IMG/VR virus record: IMGVR_UViG_3300043399_000459
Coordinates: 1 to 58,714 of that record
DNA: 58,714 nt
DNA from: a virus
Direction: 5' to 3' (one strand)
Position 1 is the stretch's first letter. Each line of letters opens with the position of its first letter. Shown here one piece after another: positions 46,954-53,809 of the stretch. The notes below the pieces were generated by a model. That model was not told where the DNA came from. It worked only from the letters and a program-made list of their open reading frames with translations, and searched no databases. The translations under genes were made by a program, and so were the position numbers.

Positions 46954-49900
46954 TCAGTCCTTGCGATAGCGATGGCACTCGAACCCTGTGGCCGCCAACG
47001 GCAGCCCCAGCGACCAACTCGGGTTCGTCGCCATCATGCCAGCCAACGCCTCCGCCGTGAAGTCCGGAGTGTCAGGCACCTCGCACACAAGCTCGTCGTG
47101 GACGCGCAGGACCACCGGATAGCCCGCCTGCTCGGCGCGGTAGAAGCCGACGAAGAACACGTCGCGGGCAGTAGCCTGCACAACATTCTCGCAGTTGTGC
47201 ACGATCATCGTGTCGCCGTTTTCGCCAGCCACCACAAACCTGCGAAGCGGCCCACTATTCACCAAATCGTAAACTTCCGCGATGTGTCGGGTGCCTCGAA
47301 CAGCCTGCTGTCCGGCACTCCGGTGTTCACTCGATAGTACAGCGTCGTCCGGTTCAGCCCCGATCGGTCTGCCGCTTCCGCAACTGTCATCCGGCCCCAT
47401 GGTGTGTTTATCGGTACGTTCGCCCGCCTGTTTCGGGCCTGCCTCGTGTACGTCGCCCAGACGCAGTTCTGCGGGCTGTATCCTGCGGAATTGTCGCGCC
47501 GCTCTAGCGTCAAGCCCTCCTTGTACGTCGGGCCCATGTCTGCCCAGAAGGCGGAGAAGGAGCGACGCCACTCTTCGCACACTTTGATACCGCGACCGCC
47601 GTAGTTTTTCCAAGCCTGATGCGTAGGCAGCGTGCAACGGTCGATCATGCTCCGCCAGACCGCAAAGGCCTTGTGGTGCGACATCCCGTGCGTCTTGCGC
47701 TTGGTCGATATGGTGTGCCGCTTCATGCACCCGCAGGACGCTTGCACGCCGCGCTTCTGCTGTTTTGTTATCTCGATCGCGGGGAGAATTATCTCTTTCC
47801 CGCATACGCAGCGGAGCGACCACAGTGATCGGCTGCCATCGCTGCCTTGGTAGATCAAAACCGTCAGGTATCCGAGTGTCTGCCCGCTCAAGTCCCTCGC
47901 TCTGTGATGCACGCACCCATCCTTCCGTAGACAGCACTTCATGGTCAGGCGTCATCCAAACGCCATTCAGACAGATTACCTCTTTAATACCCCTCCTGAC
48001 AAGACCCTCGTGCTCGACCCAAGCGCCCCCGTCCCAGAGCTTATGCGTTGTGCTGACATGTTCGATTGGCAGCCATCCGGCGTCTGTCAGTACTAGCGTC
48101 CCCTGTGCTAAGCACAGTTTGCCGTAGTATGTCTCCAGCCACTCCCACTTGCGCGTGAACTGGTTGACACCCTCGTAGAGGATCTTGCCGTCGTCGTTCA
48201 CGTGCATGTTGCGGTAGCATATGTAGCGGCCGCTCGGCAGCTTGCAGCGCACGTACATCGCGCCGTCTGGCCCCTCGCGGCGGTCGAACTGGACGTAGCC
48301 GCGCACGTCGTACGTGTCGCCCACCTCACCCCTGATCGCCTTGCGGCACGCCGCCTCGACGTCGTACCAGAAGGCCTTGGTCGCCGGGTGCGCCTTGCGC
48401 CAGCTCCAGACCACATCTTGCACCTCTTCATCGGACATAGCGTCAACACGAGTGCCGCCCATTTTGCGAAAGGCACCAACGGATCCACCAAATCCACAGT
48501 TATGGACTATCACCGGCCCTGCGTCAGTCAGGATCGCAAACCGATTTCGCGGCCCCACATTGGCAATGTCGTAGACGTTCTTCCAATTCGAGGATGCGGG
48601 CTTGTAGAACTGGGATGCGTCGACCGGGGTTACGATTGGCTCGCCGTCCGATGAAACGGAGATTACCCGGCTCGTAACCCCGGTCGACATCAATTCGATC
48701 AAGCTCGAGTTCTGGTCTATCCCAGCCATCAAGCGTGACAAGATACCTGAGAAAAGCTGCTCGATCTGTTCGCCACGGCTCAAAGACGCGGATGCCTCGA
48801 CTGCCGTAGTTGGTGTAGGCTTTGTCGTTCGGGTTGTGGCACCTGTTGAGGCAAGCGGAGATGCGATTGCACAAACGCCGTCTATGCTCGTCATCTGGGC
48901 ATACGTCTGCATAGCGGAACCACGCTTTTGTCCAACGCCCCGCTTTCTTTTTTGCGCAGCTATTGCAGCGGGTGCTGGCTCCGCGACGGATATTGTGGAT
49001 GTCGGTTCCGTACGGGCCTGCCCCGCAAGAACATTTAACAAGAACAGCTCTAAGTCCTCCGCGAGGGCCGAGATCAAAGCCAACGACTTCAAGCTCTCCG
49101 AACCTGTCGCCAATGCTTGGTCGCGGCAGTTCGGGAAGGTAGCGACCGTCTGGGCCGATTGCCAAGTCTCTCCGCACAAGATGAGATGATCCGGTGTTAT
49201 CTCCACTCCGTCTAGCTGGACGACTTGTCTCCGGCCTCGGTCCACTAGGCCTGTATTTGGCACCCACTCCACTCCGTCCCATAGCAAGTCCTCCGCTGTA
49301 ACCTCTGTAATCAGCTTTACGCCAGTTTTGGTAATAACGCGGGTACGGGGGCCTAGGCAAGCGAGTTCGGATACTTTTCCGGGGTTTTGCCGCTCGTCCT
49401 TCGTTATGTCGCCCGGATCCTTGCCGAGGATGCGCCCGGCGGTGACCTTGTAGAGGTCCGGCCCCTCGCCCCGGTCGTACGCCTTGAAGGCCTCGATCTT
49501 CCACTGCTCGCCCGCCAGCCACGCCAGCACGCGCCCCTCGATGTTCGACAGGTCTGCGATCACGAACTTCTTGCCCGGCTCGGCCACGAGGCAGCCGCGC
49601 ACGGCCATGGAGCAGCGCTCGCTGACATTGCCCCACAGGATGTCGTCGCAGTCCGCCTTGAACGCCGCGACGGTCATCTCCTGTACGTCGCCGTCGAACC
49701 AGTCGGGTGTCCTAGGTAAATTTTGCGGCTGGAAAATACGACCCGCGTCCCTGAGAGTACGTGATGCGCCGCCGTACTGCACGGTTCCCCTAAGCCGCCC
49801 GTCACTCGACACTGCGCCGAGCAAAGCCTTGTACTTCGACGGGCTGGTGGCTGCCGCCTGCTGGCGCATCTTGAGCAGCTTGCGCACCTCTGCGGGCAGC

Positions 49901-50703
49901 TCACCGGCAAGCAGCTTCCCGACGTCGTCCTTGGTCAGGCCCTCGGCGTTGACGCCCAGCTCCGCCATGCGGGCGAGGAGCGCGTTGCGCTGCGTGGTCG
50001 AGCCCAGAGCGCCGCCGGTCAGAAGGGCGGTAGCGTCGGCCAGAGATCGAGAAGCTCGTTCAAAAGCTCGGAGAGCGGATCGGGCGAGTTCTCGGTCGAC
50101 GGCGATACCACTGTCAGAAGTTCTTTGGTCGAGTAGCCAGAACTGGCGCTCAGCCCGATTACAATTCCAATCCGGCAGCCGTCGATATACGGATCGCATC
50201 GCGTCCACATCGAGGCGGGCGTATTCGATGAACCTTTCCCACTCATCCGGGTGCGTCTCCCGCGTAGCTCTGCGAAGCTTCTGGTTCTTGGGCCGGGGCT
50301 TCGAGAACAGTTGTATCAGCTTCTTGCCGTCCTTGTCCTTAGCCTTGTCGGTAGGCACCTCGAGGACGTCACAGAGTTGACCCAGAGACGCAGGCAGCGC
50401 GTGTTGGAGCGCAATTACCATGGTGTCCGTGATTTTATCCACAGGAATATGCACGCCGCGGTGGCGCAGCACGGTGCGGTCAAAGGCGCTGTTGTGGATC
50501 ACGACCTCGTCCGCCGTGTCGATCATGAGCTGCACTGGACCCTTGGCGGCCTGCCAGTCGTCGCTCGTGTCAAGCACCGTCACAGGCTCGTCGTCCCACG
50601 CGTACGCCACCAGCAAGATCTCGGCGTCCTCGGCATAGCGGTGCGCGCCGTGCTTGATGGGGGTGTCGGAGTAGGTCTCGAGGTCAAGATACAGTGTAGA
50701 CAA
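46954..50703 (-). CDS. Family A DNA polymerase with two inteins
   Basis: One open frame of 1249 codons from a TTG start (AGGAGGG 5 bases upstream). Removing two inteins (residues 449-735 and 864-1170) leaves a 655-residue polymerase, the usual size for phage enzymes with exonuclease plus polymerase. The 3'-5' exonuclease has DLET (7-10), HNSAFD (70-75) and YARLDVDAM (161-169). Polymerase motif A is DLSNIEGRVLAWLAGE (384-399). Motif B is rebuilt as GKVSELA/CGFGGSVGAF, and VHDE (1201-1204) is motif C. Both inteins lie in these conserved blocks and both end next to Cys, as splicing requires. An RNA stem upstream may control translation. It is the replicative polymerase. Confidence 0.92.
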   Translation of the reverse strand: MSTLYLDLETYSDTPIKHGAHRYAEDAEILLVAYAWDDEPVTVLDTSDDWQAAKGPVQLMIDTADEVVIHNSAFDRTVLRHRGVHIPVDKITDTMVIALQHALPASLGQLCDVLEVPTDKAKDKDGKKLIQLFSKPRPKNQKLRRATRETHPDEWERFIEYARLDVDAMRSVYRRLPDWNCNRAERQFWLLDQRTSDSGIAVDRELARSALRAFERASRSLADATALLTGGALGSTTQRNALLARMAELGVNAEGLTKDDVGKLLAGELPAEVRKLLKMRQQAAATSPSKYKALLGAVSSDGRLRGTVQYGGASRTLRDAGRIFQPQNLPRTPDWFDGDVQEMTVAAFKADCDDILWGNVSERCSMAVRGCLVAEPGKKFVIADLSNIEGRVLAWLAGEQWKIEAFKAYDRGEGPDLYKVTAGRILGKDPGDITKDERQNPGKVSELACLGPRTRVITKTGVKLITEVTAEDLLWDGVEWVPNTGLVDRGRRQVVQLDGVEITPDHLILCGETWQSAQTVATFPNCRDQALATGSESLKSLALISALAEDLELFLLNVLAGQARTEPTSTISVAEPAPAAIAAQKRKRGVGQKRGSAMQTYAQMTSIDGVCAIASPLASTGATTRTTKPTPTTAVEASASLSRGEQIEQLFSGILSRLMAGIDQNSSLIELMSTGVTSRVISVSSDGEPIVTPVDASQFYKPASSNWKNVYDIANVGPRNRFAILTDAGPVIVHNCGFGGSVGAFRKMGGTRVDAMSDEEVQDVVWSWRKAHPATKAFWYDVEAACRKAIRGEVGDTYDVRGYVQFDRREGPDGAMYVRCKLPSGRYICYRNMHVNDDGKILYEGVNQFTRKWEWLETYYGKLCLAQGTLVLTDAGWLPIEHVSTTHKLWDGGAWVEHEGLVRRGIKEVICLNGVWMTPDHEVLSTEGWVRASQSEGLERADTRIPDGFDLPRQRWQPITVVAPLRMRERDNSPRDRDNKTAEARRASVLRVHEAAHHIDQAQDARDVAPQGLCGLAEHDRPLHAAYASGLEKLRRSRYQSVRRVASLLLRLLGRHGPDVQGGLDARAARQFRRIQPAELRLGDVHEAGPKQAGERTDKHTMGPDDSCGSGRPIGAEPDDAVLSSEHRSAGQQAVRGTRHIAEVYDLVNSGPLRRFVVAGENGDTMIVHNCENVVQATARDVFFVGFYRAEQAGYPVVLRVHDELVCEVPDTPDFTAEALAGMMATNPSWSLGLPLAATGFECHRYRKD
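47194..48114 (-). mobile_element. Intein 2 in the DNA polymerase (307 aa)
   Basis: It starts at Cys864 (CLAQGTLVLTDAGWLPIEHV), has block B NGVWMTPDHEVL, block F VYDLVNSGPLRRFVV and ends MIVHN before Cys1171. It interrupts YGKL/CENVVQATARD just before the catalytic motif C region. Between block B and block F the intein frame reads as Arg/Asp/Ala-rich sequence without motifs. This is because an HNH endonuclease is encoded there in the next frame (47259-47942). The splicing blocks resemble those of intein 1 (LWDG, WV, GLV.RG, TPDH), so the two inteins are related. Confidence 0.88.
47259..47942 (-). CDS. HNH homing endonuclease out of frame inside intein 2
   Basis: The 227-residue frame is shifted +1 relative to the polymerase. 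It has a zinc-like CVCG ... CGC pair, the HNH-type block KNYGGRGIKVCEEWRRSFSA, LTLERRDNSAGYSPQNCVWA, ARNRRAN and a C-terminal helix-turn-helix-like part (MTVAEAADRSGLNRTTLYYR). This is the common phage HNH homing family. The ATG at 47942 lies inside the codons for intein block B (PDH), and the stop lies in block F (VYDLV). Later starts before RDLSGQ are possible. All of the gene lies within the intein, so nearly 700 bp are dual coding. Confidence 0.85.
   Translation of the reverse strand: MKCCLRKDGCVHHRARDLSGQTLGYLTVLIYQGSDGSRSLWSLRCVCGKEIILPAIEITKQQKRGVQASCGCMKRHTISTKRKTHGMSHHKAFAVWRSMIDRCTLPTHQAWKNYGGRGIKVCEEWRRSFSAFWADMGPTYKEGLTLERRDNSAGYSPQNCVWATYTRQARNRRANVPINTPWGRMTVAEAADRSGLNRTTLYYRVNTGVPDSRLFEAPDTSRKFTIW
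48499..49359 (-). mobile_element. Intein 1 in the DNA polymerase (287 aa)
   Basis: It starts at Cys449 (CLGPRTRVITKTGVKLITEV), has block B GVEITPDHLIL, block F VYDIANVGPRNRFAILTDAG and ends VIVHN before Cys736. It splits motif B (GKVSELA/CGFGGSVGAF). The in-frame middle (about residues 515-700) is Ser/Thr/Ala-rich, with no LAGLIDADG or in-frame HNH motif. The endonuclease is instead encoded in another frame at 48524-49177. Confidence 0.9.
48524..49177 (-). CDS. HNH homing endonuclease out of frame inside intein 1
   Basis: The gene is in the third frame relative to the polymerase (the other endonuclease uses the second). GTG 49177 gives 217 residues, and TTG 49165 (GGAG 4 bases upstream) is an alternative. 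The start is uncertain. The frame is open to 49636, but that part is shadow. The product has VKCSCGAG ... CNSCAKK zinc-type cysteines, NRISACLNRCHNPNDKAY, NYGSRGIRVFEPW, LELDRIDVDRGYEPGNLRF and a coiled C-terminus ending RHCQCGAAKSVCDPD, a recognisable phage HNH family. Its last codons overlap intein block F. Confidence 0.85.
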   Translation of the reverse strand: MRRDLAIGPDGRYLPELPRPSIGDRFGELEVVGFDLGPRGGLRAVLVKCSCGAGPYGTDIHNIRRGASTRCNSCAKKKAGRWTKAWFRYADVCPDDEHRRRLCNRISACLNRCHNPNDKAYTNYGSRGIRVFEPWRTDRAAFLRYLVTLDGWDRPELELDRIDVDRGYEPGNLRFIGRRANRNPGRRIPVLQARILELEERLRHCQCGAAKSVCDPD

Positions 50704-50707
50704 GAAA

Positions 50708-50794
50708 GCCCTCCTCTTTTGGAGAGGCGCGCAGCGGTTTCAGCAACACGAGGAGACCCCACGTTCCGCTGCGCACCTCACCAAAAGGGAGGGC
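50708..50794 (-). promoter_or_regulatory. Long RNA stem-loop burying the polymerase ribosome site
   Basis: Arms 50708-50737 and 50766-50794 are inverted copies. As RNA they form about 29 pairs with one G-U, one mismatch and one bulged base, around a 28-nt loop. The proximal arm contains AGAGGAGGGC, the ribosome site of the TTG start at 50703. A smaller alternative hairpin (CCTCT/AGAGG) is possible. It looks like a translational switch, reminiscent of the T4 polymerase operator. Confidence 0.7.
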
Positions 50795-50826
50795 TGCCGG
50801 TCCCAAGGCAGCAGGGACCGACAGCC
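50792..50826 (-). terminator. Stable hairpin downstream of the GapR-like gene
   Basis: GGCTG-C-CGGTCCC (50792-50804) pairs with GGGACCG-A-CAGCC (50814-50826), 12 bp with one mismatch. On the minus strand it is followed by CCTCCCTTTT, a weak U-tract. It may attenuate transcription between the GapR-like and polymerase genes, and it partly adjoins the long stem. Confidence 0.5.
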
Positions 50827-50838
50827 CAAGGTATAGCG

Positions 50839-51093
50839 TCAGATAAGGTCCATGCCAAGCTCATCCGCGTAAAGGTTCAGGATAGCGTTGCGCTCCCTGA
50901 GATCGTCCGGCTTCAGCTTCCTGAGCCGCACGATTTCACGCATGATCTTGGCGTCGTATCCGACCGCCTTGGCCTCTGCGTAGACGTCCTTGACGTCGTC
51001 GGCGATGGCCTTCTTCTCCTCCTCCAGCCGCTCTACTCGCTCCACGAGCAGCCGGAGGCGGTCGTTCGCCGTGCTTTCGCGCCCCGTACTCAC
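50839..51093 (-). CDS. GapR-like DNA-binding protein (DUF2312)
   Basis: The 84-residue protein matches GapR/DUF2312: a coiled-coil N-terminus (LRLLVERVERLEEEKKAIAD), DVKDVYAEAKAVGYDAKIMR, then EIVRLRKLKPDDLRERNAIL. GapR of Caulobacter is a ring-forming protein that clamps overtwisted DNA in front of forks and RNA polymerase and stimulates topoisomerases. A phage copy next to polymerase and SSB could do the same on phage DNA. Its start overlaps the SSB stop by four bases. Confidence 0.85.
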   Translation of the reverse strand: MSTGRESTANDRLRLLVERVERLEEEKKAIADDVKDVYAEAKAVGYDAKIMREIVRLRKLKPDDLRERNAILNLYADELGMDLI

Positions 51094-51674
51094 AGGATGT
51101 CATCCGCTTCAGCCTTGGCCTTCGCCAGCCCGGAGAACTCATCGGCACTGGCCGGTGACGACCCGCCGCCGAAGTTCTCACCCTCGCCAGTCAGCATAAT
51201 GCCGCGCAGCGAGCAGTTGATGCGGCGCCCCCATTTGTTGTCTTGGGCCCAGATCTCGACCGAGGCGTTGACCTTGGCCCCGCTGAACGCTTGGCGCTCG
51301 ATGTCGCCCTTGCCAGACAGCCCTTCGCCGTATTGGTTATAGACGCTGGGCTGGGTCTTGGCGTTGCGCGCGGACAGGTAGTGCGTGCCCTCAAAGCCCT
51401 GATACGCCTCGCCAGTCTTCTTCGAACGGTAGACCTTCTTGGCGAAGGCAACCTTGCCGTCTTCGATCAGCATGCCGAGGGTGGCGTCGGCTTTGTCCTT
51501 CCACGCCTCCTTGGCCTCTACCTTCATGGCGTCCTCAATGAGCTTCTGGTGCTCGCTGTTGGGCACGATCGGGAACTTGGCCCCGTATGCGGGCTCGCCT
51601 TCGCCGAAAGACTGCGGCTCGGCCAGAGCCGGAAAAGCCATCGTGACGCCCTTAAGCATGATCCTAGTAGCCAT
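51090..51674 (-). CDS. Single-stranded DNA-binding protein, Enc34/DUF2815 type
   Basis: The 194-residue protein (MLKGVTMAFPALAEPQSFGE, AYGAKFPIVPNSEHQKLIED, YLSARNAKTQPSVYNQYGEG, FSGAKVNASVEIWAQDNKWG) is of the DUF2815 family, whose member from phage Enc34 is an OB-fold ssDNA-binding protein. The C-terminus is acidic with a terminal hydrophobic pair (EADDIL), as in SSB tails that recruit partners. It is encoded beside polymerase and a DUF2800 nuclease, a standard phage replication/recombination set. Confidence 0.87.
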   Translation of the reverse strand: MATRIMLKGVTMAFPALAEPQSFGEGEPAYGAKFPIVPNSEHQKLIEDAMKVEAKEAWKDKADATLGMLIEDGKVAFAKKVYRSKKTGEAYQGFEGTHYLSARNAKTQPSVYNQYGEGLSGKGDIERQAFSGAKVNASVEIWAQDNKWGRRINCSLRGIMLTGEGENFGGGSSPASADEFSGLAKAKAEADDIL

Positions 51675-51692
51675 ATGTCAATTATCCACTTC

Positions 51693-52934
51693 TCAGTTTT
51701 CAGTCTTGAAAAGACCAGCGAAGTCATCGCTGGCCGATGGGACGGCAATTTCTTGCCGCCTGTCAGTGACCGGAGCCACAGACGGCTTTCCGGCAGACTG
51801 GGTGATGAGGCCCTGCGCCTTCTCCCAGCGTGCCGAAGTCAGAAGCTTCTCAGCCTTGGTCGGGCTGATCAGCGAATAGTCATACATCTCCTCGTGCTTC
51901 AGGCGGAACGACTTAAAGAGCTTCTCCACCGCCTTGTCGTCACTCCACTTGCGCGCGCCGCGCTTGCCGGTGACCAGCTTGAAGCCCTCGACGGGTTTGC
52001 CTGCCAGCAGGCGGCGCTCGACCTCTGCGCGCACGCCCTTGCACCAGTCCTCGACCAGCCCGACTTTGGCCATGGCGATCGACAGGTAGTTGTCGCCCGT
52101 CTGGCTGTCCGGCACCTCCGGCAGGAACTGCGCGAAGTCCTCGGCGGTCGCGACGGACGATCCGCCCACGACTTCGGTGACCTCCGCACGCAGCGCCGGG
52201 CACGCCGCCTTGGCCTTGCAGAAGCGGCACTGCTTCTCGCCGGGGTTCAGGTACATCCAGTCGAGCTTGTCGTTCTGGGCAAGCACGTCCTGCGCGTCTC
52301 TGGCGATGTTGGCCGCCGCGCGCGCCTCTAAGCCGAACTCCTCCAACTGCGCGACCGGGATGCTCCACTCGCTCACGTGGTTCAGCCGCGGCTGGTGGAT
52401 CAGCATCGTGACGTAGGAGAAGTCCGAGATCAGGCCATACTCGTGCAGCGCGCCGAGGGCGTACATCTGCGTCTGCTCGTTGTCCTCAGCCAGCACCTGC
52501 ACGCCCATGCCGTACTTCAGGTCGATGACCTCGATCGCCTCTTGATCGTAGTCGATGATCACGGCGTCGCTCGTGCCGGTCGCGCCCTCCTCGCCCGTGA
52601 TGTGGCCGATCGGCAGCTTCTGTTCGACTAGCAGCGTCTTGCCCGCCGCGCGCTCGCGGACCAGCTTGACGTAGTCGTCGACGTGCGCCGCCATGTCAGG
52701 CGTGACGGGCCACGAGACGCGCTTGCCGTGGTCGTCGAACTCGATGTCGCGGCCGACGTAGTCACGCGCGGCGCTGTCAGGGTCGTTGAGGACCCGCGCC
52801 GCCAACTCGTGCGCCGCGGTGCCCTCGCGGGCGTAGCTGCTGCTCGTGTCGGGTATGCCCTCCGACAGCGCGACGCTGCCGGGGCACGCCATCCACCTAG
52901 AGGCCCCCGAGGGGCTGAGCTTGGCGTGCGCCAT
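51693..52934 (-). CDS. DUF2800 family PD-(D/E)XK exonuclease (Cas4/RecB-like)
   Basis: I start at 52934 (MAHAKLSPSGASRWMACPGS), overlapping the upstream stop (TAATG). The protein has ATGTSDAVIIDYDQEAIEVI, DLKYGMGVQVLAEDNEQTQM and the cysteines of a Cas4/AddB-like iron-sulfur site (MACPGS; EKQCRFCKAKAACPALR). DUF2800 members are predicted recombination exonucleases. With SSB and the GapR-like protein it probably handles replication ends or annealing. 413 residues. Confidence 0.82.
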   Translation of the reverse strand: MAHAKLSPSGASRWMACPGSVALSEGIPDTSSSYAREGTAAHELAARVLNDPDSAARDYVGRDIEFDDHGKRVSWPVTPDMAAHVDDYVKLVRERAAGKTLLVEQKLPIGHITGEEGATGTSDAVIIDYDQEAIEVIDLKYGMGVQVLAEDNEQTQMYALGALHEYGLISDFSYVTMLIHQPRLNHVSEWSIPVAQLEEFGLEARAAANIARDAQDVLAQNDKLDWMYLNPGEKQCRFCKAKAACPALRAEVTEVVGGSSVATAEDFAQFLPEVPDSQTGDNYLSIAMAKVGLVEDWCKGVRAEVERRLLAGKPVEGFKLVTGKRGARKWSDDKAVEKLFKSFRLKHEEMYDYSLISPTKAEKLLTSARWEKAQGLITQSAGKPSVAPVTDRRQEIAVPSASDDFAGLFKTEN

Positions 52935-53383
52935 TAGAGGGCGTCCGACAGGGCGTTGCACAGCTCCGGCCAGCGGGCCTCGTCGACCTCAGAGGCGCGC
53001 GCCGCGCCGAACTGGCTGAGGATCTCGATGGCGACGTCCTTGCCCTTCTCCTTGGCCACGCGCAGCACCAGAGGCGTGACGTCCTTGTCGAAGTCGAGAA
53101 CAGGCGCGTCTGGCTCAGAAGGGGCAGGCGCACTTTCCACAGTCGGCGTATCCGGCTCGCTGCTCAAAGTCGCTGAGGGGGCCTCCACAGTCGACGCAGG
53201 TGGCGCGTTTCCCGCCTCTTCCTTCTTCGCCTTGGCGGCCTTCGGCTTGGCGGGAGCCGCGTCGCGGATCTCAGGCATCACAGGGTCGGACGGCGCCGCG
53301 GTGTGGAACTGGCTGGCCATGGCCAGAAGCTTGCCGCCCAGCTCGCTCATGGTGTCGGCGGTAATCTCAATACGGTAGGTCAT
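52934..53383 (-). CDS. Hypothetical replication-module protein, 149 aa
   Basis: A helical N-terminus (MTYRIEITADTMSELGGKLL) is followed by a Pro/Ala/Glu-rich linker and a conserved-looking C-terminal domain (DVTPLVLRVAKEKGKDVAIE, ILSQFGAARASEVDEARWPE) that recalls C-terminal segments of phage ssDNA-handling proteins. AGGAG precedes the ATG. It is coupled to the DUF2800 gene, so the products may interact. Confidence 0.65.
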   Translation of the reverse strand: MTYRIEITADTMSELGGKLLAMASQFHTAAPSDPVMPEIRDAAPAKPKAAKAKKEEAGNAPPASTVEAPSATLSSEPDTPTVESAPAPSEPDAPVLDFDKDVTPLVLRVAKEKGKDVAIEILSQFGAARASEVDEARWPELCNALSDAL

Positions 53384-53396
53384 GTCTTCTCCTCTG

Positions 53397-53606
53397 TCAG
53401 GCTGTGCGCCACACGCGGCCGACGTCGCCGGTCGTGCGTGTCACGAAATTGCAGCCGGGGTTGCGGCGCTTTAAGTTGTTAATGGTGATGCGGACATTCT
53501 GAAGCTTATCAAGAGGCAGCACGAAGCTGTCTCCGACCTCCATCACCTTCAGGGGGTAGTTCTCGCGCGTCGCCGGCATAGGCACATTCTTCTCGATCAC
53601 GTACAT
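53397..53606 (-). CDS. DUF7303-like protein, 69 aa
   Basis: MYVIEKNVPMPATRENYPLK with MEVGDSFVLPLDKLQNVRIT resembles a small conserved phage family (DUF7303-like) with a beta-rich fold and basic helix. ATG 53606 has GAGGAGG 7 bases upstream, so the frame open to 53663 is not used. It may bind DNA, judging by basic residues (NNLKRRNPG). Unproven. Confidence 0.6.
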   Translation of the reverse strand: MYVIEKNVPMPATRENYPLKVMEVGDSFVLPLDKLQNVRITINNLKRRNPGCNFVTRTTGDVGRVWRTA

Positions 53607-53619
53607 GTCAAGCTCCTCC

Positions 53620-53799
53620 TCAGAAGTTCCAGCAGGTGGCAGAATAGCGCTTGGCGATATCACGCGCCTCGCGCTTGCCGCTTACGTTGAAGCCGAGCAC
53701 CTTGGTGCGGCGACCGTCGATGATCCGGTTCAGGATCACCGTGGCCCCAGACCTACTGGTCCGGGGATAGAACTCGGCGGCGAGGATGTTGCAGATCAT
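53620..53799 (-). CDS. 59-aa hypothetical protein
   Basis: MICNILAAEFYPRTSRSGAT continues to KREARDIAKRYSATCWNF. It fits exactly between its neighbours (10 bp after the upstream gene, 13 bp before the next) and has the beta-beta-alpha look of small phage proteins. No recognised family. Confidence 0.55.
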   Translation of the reverse strand: MICNILAAEFYPRTSRSGATVILNRIIDGRRTKVLGFNVSGKREARDIAKRYSATCWNF

Positions 53800-53809
53800 G
53801 CCGGCCCCC

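Noticed and set aside
49178-49636. Upstream extension of the out-of-frame HNH gene in intein 1
   Set aside because: The 150 extra codons are Arg/Gly/Pro-rich shadow of polymerase and intein block A, with no HNH-family features before about 49177.
50738-50755. Plus-strand sequence TTTCAGCAACACGAGG similar to the early-promoter leader
   Set aside because: No TTGCAA or -10 hexamer lies at the right distance, and it falls in the loop of the polymerase leader stem.
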